NCBI GenBank assembly: GCA_018304325.1
Contig: JAGVWM010000001.1
Coordinates: 1 to 35,837 of the forward strand
Length of the DNA: 35,837 bases
Source: Candidatus Pacearchaeota archaeon
GTDB taxonomy: Archaea > Nanobdellota > Nanobdellia > Pacearchaeales > GW2011-AR1
Direction: 5' to 3'
The notes below the pieces were generated by a model that made no database searches, was not told where the DNA came from, and saw nothing but the letters and a program-made list of their open reading frames with translations. Below are positions 8,416-16,920 of the stretch, piece after piece; position 1 is the stretch's first letter, and each line of letters opens with the position of its first letter. The position numbers and the translations under genes were made by a program.

Positions 8416-9348
8416 CTATACTCTTAAACTTTCAATCAAAGAATCTACTTCAATTTTATTCACTTTATTAACTATAAGTTCAGTTGTATTAAAAACACTA
8501 TTGCTTCTCATACTTCCTTCAAAAATAAACTCTTCTCCAAGTAACTCATTTTTCTTCTTCTCAAATAACTCTTTATTTTCAAGTTCATTATCCTCAATAC
8601 CTAAAGCCTTTATACCTTCACTAAAAACCACTCCCCTTATATTTTCACTTCCATCATCTAAAACTAAAGTTATTAAAGCTCTTTTAACAGGAACAATTGT
8701 GCCATGTTCTCCACACTCGTTATTAACTGCCTTTTTATTGCATTTTGGGCATACTTCAAAAAATCTAGGTTCAAAAATTTGTACTATAAACGCCCTATTT
8801 TTAATATTTTGTCCAGGTTTAACAGAGTCTAAACTTCTTTCGGGAGTAAAGCTCTCTGTCTTAACATTGGTTATCTGTTCTTTACTTATTTTTATATCAG
8901 AAAAGCTACCTAAATGTAATTCGTCGTTTCTTATACTTCCATTACTTACCTCAATCACATCTCCTTCTTTTATCTTACTTGTTTCAAATAAAGATATATG
9001 ATTAGTATCCCATAAAACTGTTCTAACATTTCCTGTTTCATCAGCAAGTGCCATTGCCATAACCTTACTTTCAACTCCATTCTTTGTAGTAAAATTTCTT
9101 ATTGGTGCAGTACTTAGTATCTTACCAATAAGATTAACCTTTTTCATACCAGACATTAATTCATTTATTTTTAGCTTCTCTTTATCAAAACTAATCCCCA
9201 ATTCAGATGCCACAATCTGTGCGCTACCTTCTTTACTTATCAATCCAGATAATTTAGCACATTTAGCTTCAACTCTCCTATTAATATCTTCTACAGAAAG
9301 TCCAGAAGACTTAGCAATTTTTTCTACAAGTTGATTATAATTTGTCAT
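8416..9348 (-). CDS. rpa: Replication protein A (OB-fold ssDNA-binding protein)
   Basis: VNLIGKILSTAPIRNFTTKNGVESKVMAMALADETGNVRTVLWDT OB fold plus zinc-finger-like CPKCNKKAVNNECGEHG. Confidence 0.88.
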   Translation of the reverse strand: MTNYNQLVEKIAKSSGLSVEDINRRVEAKCAKLSGLISKEGSAQIVASELGISFDKEKLKINELMSGMKKVNLIGKILSTAPIRNFTTKNGVESKVMAMALADETGNVRTVLWDTNHISLFETSKIKEGDVIEVSNGSIRNDELHLGSFSDIKISKEQITNVKTESFTPERSLDSVKPGQNIKNRAFIVQIFEPRFFEVCPKCNKKAVNNECGEHGTIVPVKRALITLVLDDGSENIRGVVFSEGIKALGIEDNELENKELFEKKKNELLGEEFIFEGSMRSNSVFNTTELIVNKVNKIEVDSLIESLRV

Positions 9349-9350
9349 TT

Positions 9351-9390
9351 TACCTCTTTACCTCTTTACCTCTTTACCTCTTTACCTCTT
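9351..9390 (-). promoter_or_regulatory. Five tandem 8-nt units carrying Shine-Dalgarno-like AGAGGT immediately upstream of rpa
   Basis: Plus strand (tacctctt)x5; minus strand (AAGAGGTA)x5 ending 2 nt before ATG (9348). AGAGGTGA is also seen upstream of the EndoQ-like and ATPase genes here. Confidence 0.85.
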
Positions 9391-9520
9391 ATTTTTATTG
9401 ACATAAATAAAGAGTGGACTTTTTAAGCATTACCATAAATTAATACCATATATGCTGACCAAAATAAGACCTTAAGTGGTAAAAGTTAATATATATAAAC
9501 AGCAAAGGTTTAGTAATATA

Positions 9521-9631
9521 ATGAAAAAAAAGACACTTAAAATACTCCAAATAATTGCTTGGATACTTGGTTTTATCGCATTGGGATTACTGTTGTATGG
9601 AATAATTATAAAACTTTTTAATTTCAGTTAG
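9521..9631 (+). CDS. Small single-TM protein, 36 aa
   Basis: MKKKTLKILQIIAWILGFIALGLLLYGIIIKLFNFS*; followed 1 nt later by another small membrane ORF. Confidence 0.5.
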   Translation: MKKKTLKILQIIAWILGFIALGLLLYGIIIKLFNFS

Positions 9632-9632
9632 T

Positions 9633-9815
9633 ATGAAAGTTTCTAATCCACTAACAATTCTTTCATATATTATCAATTTCGGAATATTAATTTATATTTT
9701 AGTAAACACTGTGAATACTTCATGTTTTAAAACATCAGATTTAATTATAAGTTTTATAGGATTATTTATTTCCCTTTTTGTAAATATAGTTTCTGTATTA
9801 GAATCAAGAAGCTGA
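9633..9815 (+). CDS. Small membrane protein, 60 aa
   Basis: Two hydrophobic segments; adjacent to 9521-9631. Confidence 0.5.
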   Translation: MKVSNPLTILSYIINFGILIYILVNTVNTSCFKTSDLIISFIGLFISLFVNIVSVLESRS

Positions 9816-9898
9816 TTTAAATTCTAGTTTAAACTAAGAAATTTCATCAATAAAAGAAAAACAGCAACTTTTAAAAACGCTAGTTCACAAACAAACCC

Positions 9899-10171
9899 AT
9901 GAGTTTAGCAGCTGTAAAAATTAGAATAATGCCTGATGCTCCAGATGTAGATTTAGGAGAAATAGAGACAAAGGCAAAAAAAATAATAACTAATAAAGAG
10001 GGCAAAGTAGCTTCTATAGAACAAGAACCAGTAGCTTTTGGTCTTAAAGCAATAATAATAACTCTAAGTATAGATGAAAACTTTGAACAAGATCCTTTAC
10101 TTGATGCTATTAGAAAAATAGGCAAAGTAAGCTCTGCTGAAATAATAGACTTCAGAAGAATAGGATTCTAA
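9899..10171 (+). CDS. Elongation factor 1-beta (aEF1B)
   Basis: VKIRIMPDAPDVDLGEIETKAKKII...EPVAFGLKAIIITLSIDE pattern. Confidence 0.93.
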   Translation: MSLAAVKIRIMPDAPDVDLGEIETKAKKIITNKEGKVASIEQEPVAFGLKAIIITLSIDENFEQDPLLDAIRKIGKVSSAEIIDFRRIGF

Positions 10172-10242
10172 AATCAAGAAATGTGGTTTTAGATTTATGG
10201 ACATAAGGAAAGCATTTTAAATATTGTATTCTATGTTAAACT

Positions 10243-10836
10243 ATGAAAAAAAGCAGTTTACTCACACTAACTATAATTTTAGTATTATTTTTCTTCCCAC
10301 TAGTATCTGCTCAATTGAATGCTAGCGAAGACCTAACAAATGGATTAAATATGGTTAATGAAAAATTAAATTCAAATATTCTTGAACAAATACCTGATCC
10401 AATAGATAAACTTGCCGAAATGTTTTTAAAAATCAATACAGAAACAAGTATATCTGAAGGCATAGTAACTTTAATTCTTTTTGTATCATTTATATTTATA
10501 ATATACAAAGTTTTGGTATTTTTTCCTATAATAAAATGGCCTGCAAAAGTAGTCATGGCAATAGTTATATCATTAATAATAGGGTTATCAAGTGTTTTTG
10601 TAAGTGTAGCTAGTTTATTTTTAAGTATCGCAGATGTATTTGGGGTAAAAGAAAGTAATCCTATTATAGCTTTAATAATTACTTTAATAGTAATTGTAAT
10701 AATTATATGGGGAACAACTTTAGTAGTGAAAGTATTATCAGAAAATTATATTAAAGAAGAAACAAAGAAAAAAGGTAGAAGTCTTGCAAAATTAATAAAA
10801 ATAGCTGAAGAAACAGATAAATATGAAGATATATAA
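10243..10836 (+). CDS. Polytopic membrane protein with signal peptide
   Basis: N-terminal signal ending VSAQ, several TM segments, charged C-terminus; similar layout to the following membrane proteins. Confidence 0.65.
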   Translation: MKKSSLLTLTIILVLFFFPLVSAQLNASEDLTNGLNMVNEKLNSNILEQIPDPIDKLAEMFLKINTETSISEGIVTLILFVSFIFIIYKVLVFFPIIKWPAKVVMAIVISLIIGLSSVFVSVASLFLSIADVFGVKESNPIIALIITLIVIVIIIWGTTLVVKVLSENYIKEETKKKGRSLAKLIKIAEETDKYEDI

Positions 10837-10844
10837 AATAAAAA

Positions 10845-11540
10845 CTAAATACCTAAGCCAGTATCTTTATCTATAAAAATTCTCATAAAATTATCATACT
10901 TTTTTTCAAATTCCCTTTGTTTATATGCTTTTCTTGAAAGTTTAATGTACTGGACCCATGATTTTTCAAAATAATAAATAACAAAAAGAATAGCTACAAT
11001 AATAATCCATAAAATTAATCTAGCCATCCAATAATCTAAAGTACTTGTTATTTTTACTAGTAAAATATAAATTAAGGTGATAAAGTACACATGAGCTAAA
11101 ATTATGCTAACAATAATAGAAGCAAGAATACTCCATCCTATTTTAATATGTCCGTATAACCTTATAAAATCAAATGAAATACTTGCTATAACAAACCAAA
11201 TAATTATAGCTATCCACATCTTAAACGAAATAAGGCTATATTCCTCATTGAATAAAACTTTAAACAAAAAACTTATTTTACTAAAAAAACCATCAACTCC
11301 CGATACAAGTTGATTTTTAAAAATTATTTTTTTCCATTCCTCTTTTAAGTACTGCCACTTAGCTTCTGAACTCGACTGAATATTATTTGGAGAAATTTCA
11401 TTAGGATCAACACCTATAACTCCTTTAATAACATTATCTGGAGATAAAGGATTACTGTCAACAGCACTCACAAAATTAGAATAATACAAGCCAAATAAAA
11501 ACACGTATAAAATAAACAAAATTAAAATGCTCTTTTTCAT
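10845..11540 (-). CDS. Polytopic membrane protein with signal peptide
   Basis: Signal peptide FVSAVD, then amphipathic segment, multiple TMs and charged tail. Confidence 0.65.
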   Translation of the reverse strand: MKKSILILFILYVFLFGLYYSNFVSAVDSNPLSPDNVIKGVIGVDPNEISPNNIQSSSEAKWQYLKEEWKKIIFKNQLVSGVDGFFSKISFLFKVLFNEEYSLISFKMWIAIIIWFVIASISFDFIRLYGHIKIGWSILASIIVSIILAHVYFITLIYILLVKITSTLDYWMARLILWIIIVAILFVIYYFEKSWVQYIKLSRKAYKQREFEKKYDNFMRIFIDKDTGLGI

Positions 11541-11581
11541 AAATACTTTAAGAAAGTTAATATTTTAAACTTATTTAGGAG

Positions 11582-12379
11582 TTATGGAGTATATCCCCCT
11601 CCAGTAAAGTCTTCAAACTCTTCCCTTTCCTTTTTATTTTTTGCTCTTTTCCATTTGCTTAACTGCTCATATCTAAGCTTAGCCATTTTAACATCTTCTT
11701 CAAACCAGTTTTTGATAAGAGTGTCTTGTAAAAAGAAAATATAAAGTATTGATAAAATTATCATTAAAAGATAACCTACAAACAAAGTTGTACTAATGTT
11801 TCCTTGTAACCAGAATAAAATTAATTTATATATCAAAAAAAAGATAAATGCAACCCATACAATTTTCAAAAATACCTTTGCACCGCCACCATGCTCTTTA
11901 GCTAAGGTTATTGAAAAAAATACTAGTATAACAAATGGAATTAATGCTGCAAGAACAAATCCTAAAGAGGTATAAGAAAGTATAATGGCATAAATTTCTT
12001 GGGGAGTTAAATAAGCTGTTGCAAAAAATGCAACTATGGCTGTAACAATAACTTTTACAGCAACATTTCTATTTTTGCCTAAAAAGGGAATAGTTTCTAC
12101 AACTGAATAGATAACTAATGAAAGAAGGATAAGAAATAAAACTTTCGCAAGACCAGTGTTAATATCCCCACTTTGCCAAGTTGCAAAAAAATCAGTAACT
12201 GGTTTAATCCCACTTTGAAAATTCTGCCCAATATCTCCAAAATAATTAAAAGACCCTCCACCTGTATTAATATTAACACCACCATTTTGAGCACTAACCA
12301 ATGCAAGACTAAAAGTAAATGATAACATCAGTAATAATAAAATAGAACTATAAAAAATCCCTTTTCTCTTTTTATCCAT
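11582..12379 (-). CDS. Polytopic membrane protein, paralogue of 12474-13256 and 13290-14102
   Basis: KVLFLILLSLVIYSVVETIPFLGKNRNVAVKVIVTAIVAFFATAYLT aligns with the shared motif. Confidence 0.7.
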   Translation of the reverse strand: MDKKRKGIFYSSILLLLMLSFTFSLALVSAQNGGVNINTGGGSFNYFGDIGQNFQSGIKPVTDFFATWQSGDINTGLAKVLFLILLSLVIYSVVETIPFLGKNRNVAVKVIVTAIVAFFATAYLTPQEIYAIILSYTSLGFVLAALIPFVILVFFSITLAKEHGGGAKVFLKIVWVAFIFFLIYKLILFWLQGNISTTLFVGYLLMIILSILYIFFLQDTLIKNWFEEDVKMAKLRYEQLSKWKRAKNKKEREEFEDFTGGGYTP

Positions 12380-12473
12380 ATCTAGAATACCTAAATGTTA
12401 TTTATAAAGATTTCTCTATTATATAATGATAAATGAAAGAAATGTTTAAAAACATTGTATTACTAATTATGAA

Positions 12474-13256
12474 ATGAAAAAGAGTGTGTTGTTTTTTAGT
12501 GTTACAATTTTGTTATTAATTTTCATGTCAATGATGTCATTTGTATCTGCTGCATTATCAGATAGCATAACAGGTGGGCTAGATTCAGTAACAAATACAT
12601 TTGAGCCAGTTCTAAAATATATATTAGGAAGTACTCCAGATGGGGAATTCCTTTTAGTTAAATTATTATTTTTAATACTTCTTTTAGGAGTAATATATCA
12701 AGCAGTTAGACATGTTCCCACAATTGGAGAAAATAAATCACTATCATGGCTTATAGCAATTATAGCATCAATACTAGCAGTTAGATATTTGACAAGTGAA
12801 GCAATTGTTACTTTCATTTGGCTTCCAACAGGAGTTTTAGGAGTAGCTTTAGCAAGTATTCTTCCATTTATAATTTACTTCTTTTTCATCCAAGGTTTTG
12901 ACCAAGGAATGATAAGAAAGGTAGGCTGGATTACTTTTGGGGTTATATACTTAGGCCTAGCAATAGTTAGATGGCCAGATTTAGCAATTGACCAAGGATA
13001 TAATTTAGGCTGGTTATACATATTAATATTTGTATTATCAATACTAGCTTTCTTATTTGATGATAGAATAAAGAAAATGGTAACTGCAAATAGAATTATG
13101 CAAAAAATAAGTGAAGAAAGTTTGTCAGATATACTAACTATAAAAAGGCAAATAAAAGAGAAGAGAAGTTTACTTAGTGAAGCTAGTGGTGATGAAGCTG
13201 ATAAGTTAAAAAGGGAAATAAAAAGGCTAGAAGACAGAATAAAAGACCTAGCATAA
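12474..13256 (+). CDS. Polytopic membrane protein with C-terminal coiled coil
   Basis: VKLLFLILLLGVIYQAVRHVPTIGENKSLSWLIAIIASILAVRYLT; charged heptad-like C-terminus. Confidence 0.75.
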   Translation: MKKSVLFFSVTILLLIFMSMMSFVSAALSDSITGGLDSVTNTFEPVLKYILGSTPDGEFLLVKLLFLILLLGVIYQAVRHVPTIGENKSLSWLIAIIASILAVRYLTSEAIVTFIWLPTGVLGVALASILPFIIYFFFIQGFDQGMIRKVGWITFGVIYLGLAIVRWPDLAIDQGYNLGWLYILIFVLSILAFLFDDRIKKMVTANRIMQKISEESLSDILTIKRQIKEKRSLLSEASGDEADKLKREIKRLEDRIKDLA

Positions 13257-13289
13257 ATCTTTATAAAGTTTCTTAACAATTTATAAATA

Positions 13290-14102
13290 ATGAAAAAAAG
13301 AGTTTTGTTTGGAATACTAGGATCGTTAACCGTTTTCTTGATTATTCTTTTAACAAAATTAATTAGTGCCCAACCATTTGGATTTCCAAGTTCATTTGAT
13401 TATATGGTAGAGGGTGTGTGGCAAAATATCCAAATAATTCTCATGTTTATCCTTGGTGGAAATGATATATATTCTGGAGAATTATTATTTATCAAATTTT
13501 TAATATTCCTACTAACACTTGTTATACTAATTACTGCATTAAAAAGAGTTCCAACAATTGGAGAAAATGAAAGAGTTAATAGAGTAATTGCTTTGATAAT
13601 TGCTCTACTTGCATCAAGATATCTAACAACAGATGCTTTAGTAAATCTAGTTTGGCTTCCTTATGGAACATTAGGTGTTTTACTTACTTCACTTTTACCA
13701 TTAATCATATTTTTCTTTTTAATAGAAAGCTTTGGGGCTGATTTCTTAAGAAAAGTAGGATGGGTAGCATTTACATTCATATATTTTGGACTTGCATACT
13801 CTAGATGGTCTGATTTTGCTATAGGTGGTGAATGGTGGCAAAATCTTGCAATGATGTACGTTGGAATAGCAGTAGTTTCAATAATAATATTAATATTTGA
13901 AAGAAAAATACACAGGGCACTAATAGTGTCAGCAATAAAAAAAGGAGATGACACTCAAAGAATTTTATTAAAAAGTGATTTACAAAAAGAATTAACTGCA
14001 ATAGATAGAGCTTTAGCAAATCCTGGACTAAGCTCGCCAGATGCAAATAAATTAAGGGAAGAAAAAGGTAGAATTCAAAAAGCAATATCTAGATTAGATT
14101 AA
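13290..14102 (+). CDS. Polytopic membrane protein, tandem paralogue of the preceding gene
   Basis: IKFLIFLLTLVILITALKRVPTIGENERVNRVIALIIALLASRYLT, VWLP.G.LGV, coiled-coil C-terminus. Confidence 0.75.
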   Translation: MKKRVLFGILGSLTVFLIILLTKLISAQPFGFPSSFDYMVEGVWQNIQIILMFILGGNDIYSGELLFIKFLIFLLTLVILITALKRVPTIGENERVNRVIALIIALLASRYLTTDALVNLVWLPYGTLGVLLTSLLPLIIFFFLIESFGADFLRKVGWVAFTFIYFGLAYSRWSDFAIGGEWWQNLAMMYVGIAVVSIIILIFERKIHRALIVSAIKKGDDTQRILLKSDLQKELTAIDRALANPGLSSPDANKLREEKGRIQKAISRLD

Positions 14103-14121
14103 ATTTTTAGATTAAATTTAA

Positions 14122-14376
14122 TTAACCTCTTCTATAACCAACTACATTTTTTCCTTGATAAATTGGAACTTCAGGTGCTTGTTTACCTGAATTAGAAGAT
14201 CTCAAAAGAAATACTCCTACTGCAAGTACTACAGCTCCAATAACTATGATAATTATATAGTTAATTGAACCTAATAATGGTATTAAAGAAGCAAAATAAG
14301 TATTAGTGGGTTTAACTCCAGCTAATAAAATAACTATTCCAATAACTATCAAAATATAACTTGGTATTTTTTGCAT
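14122..14376 (-). CDS. Small membrane protein, two TM helices
   Basis: 84 aa ORF with two hydrophobic helices and polar C-terminal tail. Confidence 0.5.
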   Translation of the reverse strand: MQKIPSYILIVIGIVILLAGVKPTNTYFASLIPLLGSINYIIIIVIGAVVLAVGVFLLRSSNSGKQAPEVPIYQGKNVVGYRRG

Positions 14377-14438
14377 TTCGTTCCTCTTTTCTTATATGAT
14401 TTCTTTACAAAGAAATTAAAATATATAAAGCTTATGTC

Positions 14439-14648
14439 TTAATCAAGCTTAACATTATTTTTTATTAGTTTCATTTTTTCTCTGCCTTCCGGAGTTTCAG
14501 CAAGTTTATTGTAAAATCTTCTGGCCATAATTATCTGACCGTCAATAAATGGTTTTAATTTAGCTTTCCACTCTTTGGGATTATCTCTAACATAATTTGC
14601 CCACCTTTCAATTTGCTCATGATGCTCTTTCCTAATAGAATATTTCAT
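14439..14648 (-). CDS. Small helical protein paired with the upstream nucleotidyltransferase
   Basis: 69 aa; ATGA-type 4-nt overlap with 14645-15205. Confidence 0.5.
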   Translation of the reverse strand: MKYSIRKEHHEQIERWANYVRDNPKEWKAKLKPFIDGQIIMARRFYNKLAETPEGREKMKLIKNNVKLD

Positions 14649-15205
14649 TTTTTTCTGACTTTTTTTATCATTTTTTTTATTTCATTTATTTCGTTTTCAT
14701 TAATTTTACCTTTATAAACAATTCTAAGATGTCTTGCATCTTCAAGATCTTTATCAGACCTTAAATATTCTTCCTTAAATGCAATATTCATTTCAATTGA
14801 AGAAAAATAGACATCAAGCCCTGTAAGTGGCAGTTTTTTCCTAGTCTTCAGCTGGAAATCATCAATTTCATCTTTTGCAAATTTAATCTCCATTTCTGGC
14901 AAAAATTCCTCTTTATATGTATATCTAACACTAGTTTTATTAATTAAGTACTCATAAACAACATCAGAATCTTCTGACTGCATGCACTCAAAACCATTTT
15001 TTACTAGATCATTATGCAATTTAGCAAATTTATCTCTTGAAAGTCTCTCAATTATCATGTCTATATCTTCTGTACCCCTGCTCCTGCCATGAGCAATAGC
15101 TACAAATCCAGAAACAATAATATATTTACAATGTTTCTCTACAATTTTAACAAAATTAAGTGCAAACCTGTCCAAAATAGTTTTATTATCAATTCCACGT
15201 TCCAT
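14645..15205 (-). CDS. Nucleotidyltransferase-fold protein (MNT/AbiEii-like)
   Basis: VSGFVAIAHGRSRGTEDIDMII matches the pol-beta-like NTase active-site pattern. Confidence 0.75.
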   Translation of the reverse strand: MERGIDNKTILDRFALNFVKIVEKHCKYIIVSGFVAIAHGRSRGTEDIDMIIERLSRDKFAKLHNDLVKNGFECMQSEDSDVVYEYLINKTSVRYTYKEEFLPEMEIKFAKDEIDDFQLKTRKKLPLTGLDVYFSSIEMNIAFKEEYLRSDKDLEDARHLRIVYKGKINENEINEIKKMIKKVRKK

Positions 15206-15295
15206 TTGAAGAATAAAATGTTATAATTATTTAATTCTTTACAACCACTTTTTAATAACACAAAATATTAAAAACAACATAATCTAAAAATTGTA

Positions 15296-15943
15296 ATGCT
15301 ATCAAAATCCCAAATTAAGGAAGTAAAAGCGCAGTTACTAAAACAAATAGAGTCCTGGCCAGAATCACAAAGAGAAAATGCTAAAGAACAGATTAATTCA
15401 TTAAATGATGAAGAATTAGTAGGGTTCTTACAAAAAAATAATCTTATAAAAACCTCGGAAAGTATGGGGGATTCAAAAGAATTTGAAACTCAGAGTCCTT
15501 TTCGTCTTATAGTAAGTGGCAAAATACCTTCATTTAAAGTGGGAGAAAACAAAGAAGCAATTGCAGTACTAGAAATAAACCCTATATCTAAAGCCCATAC
15601 AATAATTATACCAATAAGAGCATTAAAATCAGGAGATATGCCTAATGAAATACTTAATCTTGCAAATGAAATATCAGACAAGATAAAAAGTATTTTTAAT
15701 CCAAATACTGTAAGTATAGCTTCGACAGAAATTTTAGGAGAGAAAGTAATACAAATACTCCCAGTTTATACAAATGAAACTCTTAATTCAAGTAGAAGAA
15801 AAGCAGATGAAAAGGAGCTAAAGGAAATTCAGAACAAAATGAGCAATTATGTAGAAAAAATTGAAAAGCCCATTACAAAGGAAGAAATTAAAAAGGAAGT
15901 CAAATTAAAAAAATTGCCAAAGGCCCCAATCAGACGCCCATAG
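15296..15943 (+). CDS. HIT-like fold protein with N-terminal UBA/NAC-like helical segment
   Basis: IAVLEINPISKAHTIIIPIRAL resembles the HIT core (LDINPxxxGHxLVIP) but no HxHxH motif is visible. Confidence 0.5.
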   Translation: MLSKSQIKEVKAQLLKQIESWPESQRENAKEQINSLNDEELVGFLQKNNLIKTSESMGDSKEFETQSPFRLIVSGKIPSFKVGENKEAIAVLEINPISKAHTIIIPIRALKSGDMPNEILNLANEISDKIKSIFNPNTVSIASTEILGEKVIQILPVYTNETLNSSRRKADEKELKEIQNKMSNYVEKIEKPITKEEIKKEVKLKKLPKAPIRRP

Positions 15944-16783
15944 GTATTTTAATAATACCAGAACAATAAAAGCTATTAAAAATGCAGGTGAAAAAGGAAT
16001 ACCTTGCTTAATAAGCACATTTTTCTTATAATGTTTTTTAATTAATACAATCTCACTCTCACTTAAACCATCCCAACTAGGCAAAATAGTTTTGCCCTTA
16101 ATCTTAATTTCTTTAGCTAACCAATCCCCTACTGTAATTTCATTTGGAGAAGTATATTTCACAAGACAGGATTGCTCAACAGATTTAGTATAATAATAAA
16201 CAAATGGTAAAGCAAAAATAATTGCTCCAACTAAAAATAACATATTTTCTCCTGTAAAAAAACCAAAGATTAAGAATAAACCAAATATTAAAAAGTCTAA
16301 TAAAATATACAGCTTATTTTTGTTTATTCTTTTTTTGAAATCATTTGAAAAGCCAGTCATATTTCCAAAAGCAAGGCCAACACTGTAAAATGTGCTATAT
16401 ATAGCTCCAAAAGATAACAAACAAATTACAAATAAAATCCCAATTAATAAATTATCAAACCAAGAATTAGTAAATGGAATTACTGCCCCAATAGCCATCA
16501 TTAGCTTAGCATCTCCTCCTGCAAACAATCTTCCATAATAAAAAATATTAGCAATAACAAAAAAAACTCCAAATCCAATTAATCCCCATAATATATAATT
16601 ATAATCATTTGAAAAAATACTATAAAACAACCTAAATGCCAGTGCAAAAATCAATAAGCTAAAGTTAAGCCAATTAGGTATCTCTCTTTTTTTAAAATCT
16701 TTATACATAGCTATTAAAATCCAAACTAGAGTTAATACAATAAGAAAATCTGCAACCTCTAATTTCATAACAATAAAATGCAT
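15905..16783 (-). CDS. Type IV prepilin peptidase (A24 family, PibD/FlaK-like)
   Basis: YKDFKKREIPNWLNF with first catalytic Asp, and FAGGDAKLMMAIGA GxGD-type motif; multiple TM helices. Confidence 0.88.
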   Translation of the reverse strand: MHFIVMKLEVADFLIVLTLVWILIAMYKDFKKREIPNWLNFSLLIFALAFRLFYSIFSNDYNYILWGLIGFGVFFVIANIFYYGRLFAGGDAKLMMAIGAVIPFTNSWFDNLLIGILFVICLLSFGAIYSTFYSVGLAFGNMTGFSNDFKKRINKNKLYILLDFLIFGLFLIFGFFTGENMLFLVGAIIFALPFVYYYTKSVEQSCLVKYTSPNEITVGDWLAKEIKIKGKTILPSWDGLSESEIVLIKKHYKKNVLIKQGIPFSPAFLIAFIVLVLLKYLWASDWGLWQFF

Positions 16784-16824
16784 AAAAAGCTTTATTAATC
16801 TTTTTAACTAACTATTATGATAAA

Positions 16825-16920
16825 ATGATAGTTGCTGGATTCATAAAACCTAGAGAACATACTTGTTCTTTGGTACAGAGATTCATTGAATCTCTAGTAA
16901 ACCGCAGGAAGTTTTTATAA
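16825..16920 (+). CDS. Candidate 31-aa sORF overlapping the AI-2E transporter start
   Basis: MIVAGFIKPREHTCSLVQRFIESLVNRRKFL*; TAATG stop/start overlap with the next gene. Confidence 0.35.
   Translation: MIVAGFIKPREHTCSLVQRFIESLVNRRKFL

Noticed and set aside
8501-9001. 166-aa + strand ORF
   Set aside because: Antisense to the well-supported rpa gene; low-complexity S/F/L-rich translation typical of shadow ORFs.
9351-9390. Tandem repeat considered as a CRISPR fragment
   Set aside because: 8-nt units with no spacers; better explained as an SD-like tandem array.
9880-10125. 81-aa minus-strand ORF
   Set aside because: Antisense to EF-1beta.
12875-13279. 134-aa minus-strand ORF
   Set aside because: Antisense shadow of the 12474-13256 membrane protein gene.
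13661-14085. Minus-strand ORFs 13661-13954 and 13819-14085
   Set aside because: Antisense to 13290-14102, mutually overlapping in different frames, no recognisable domain.
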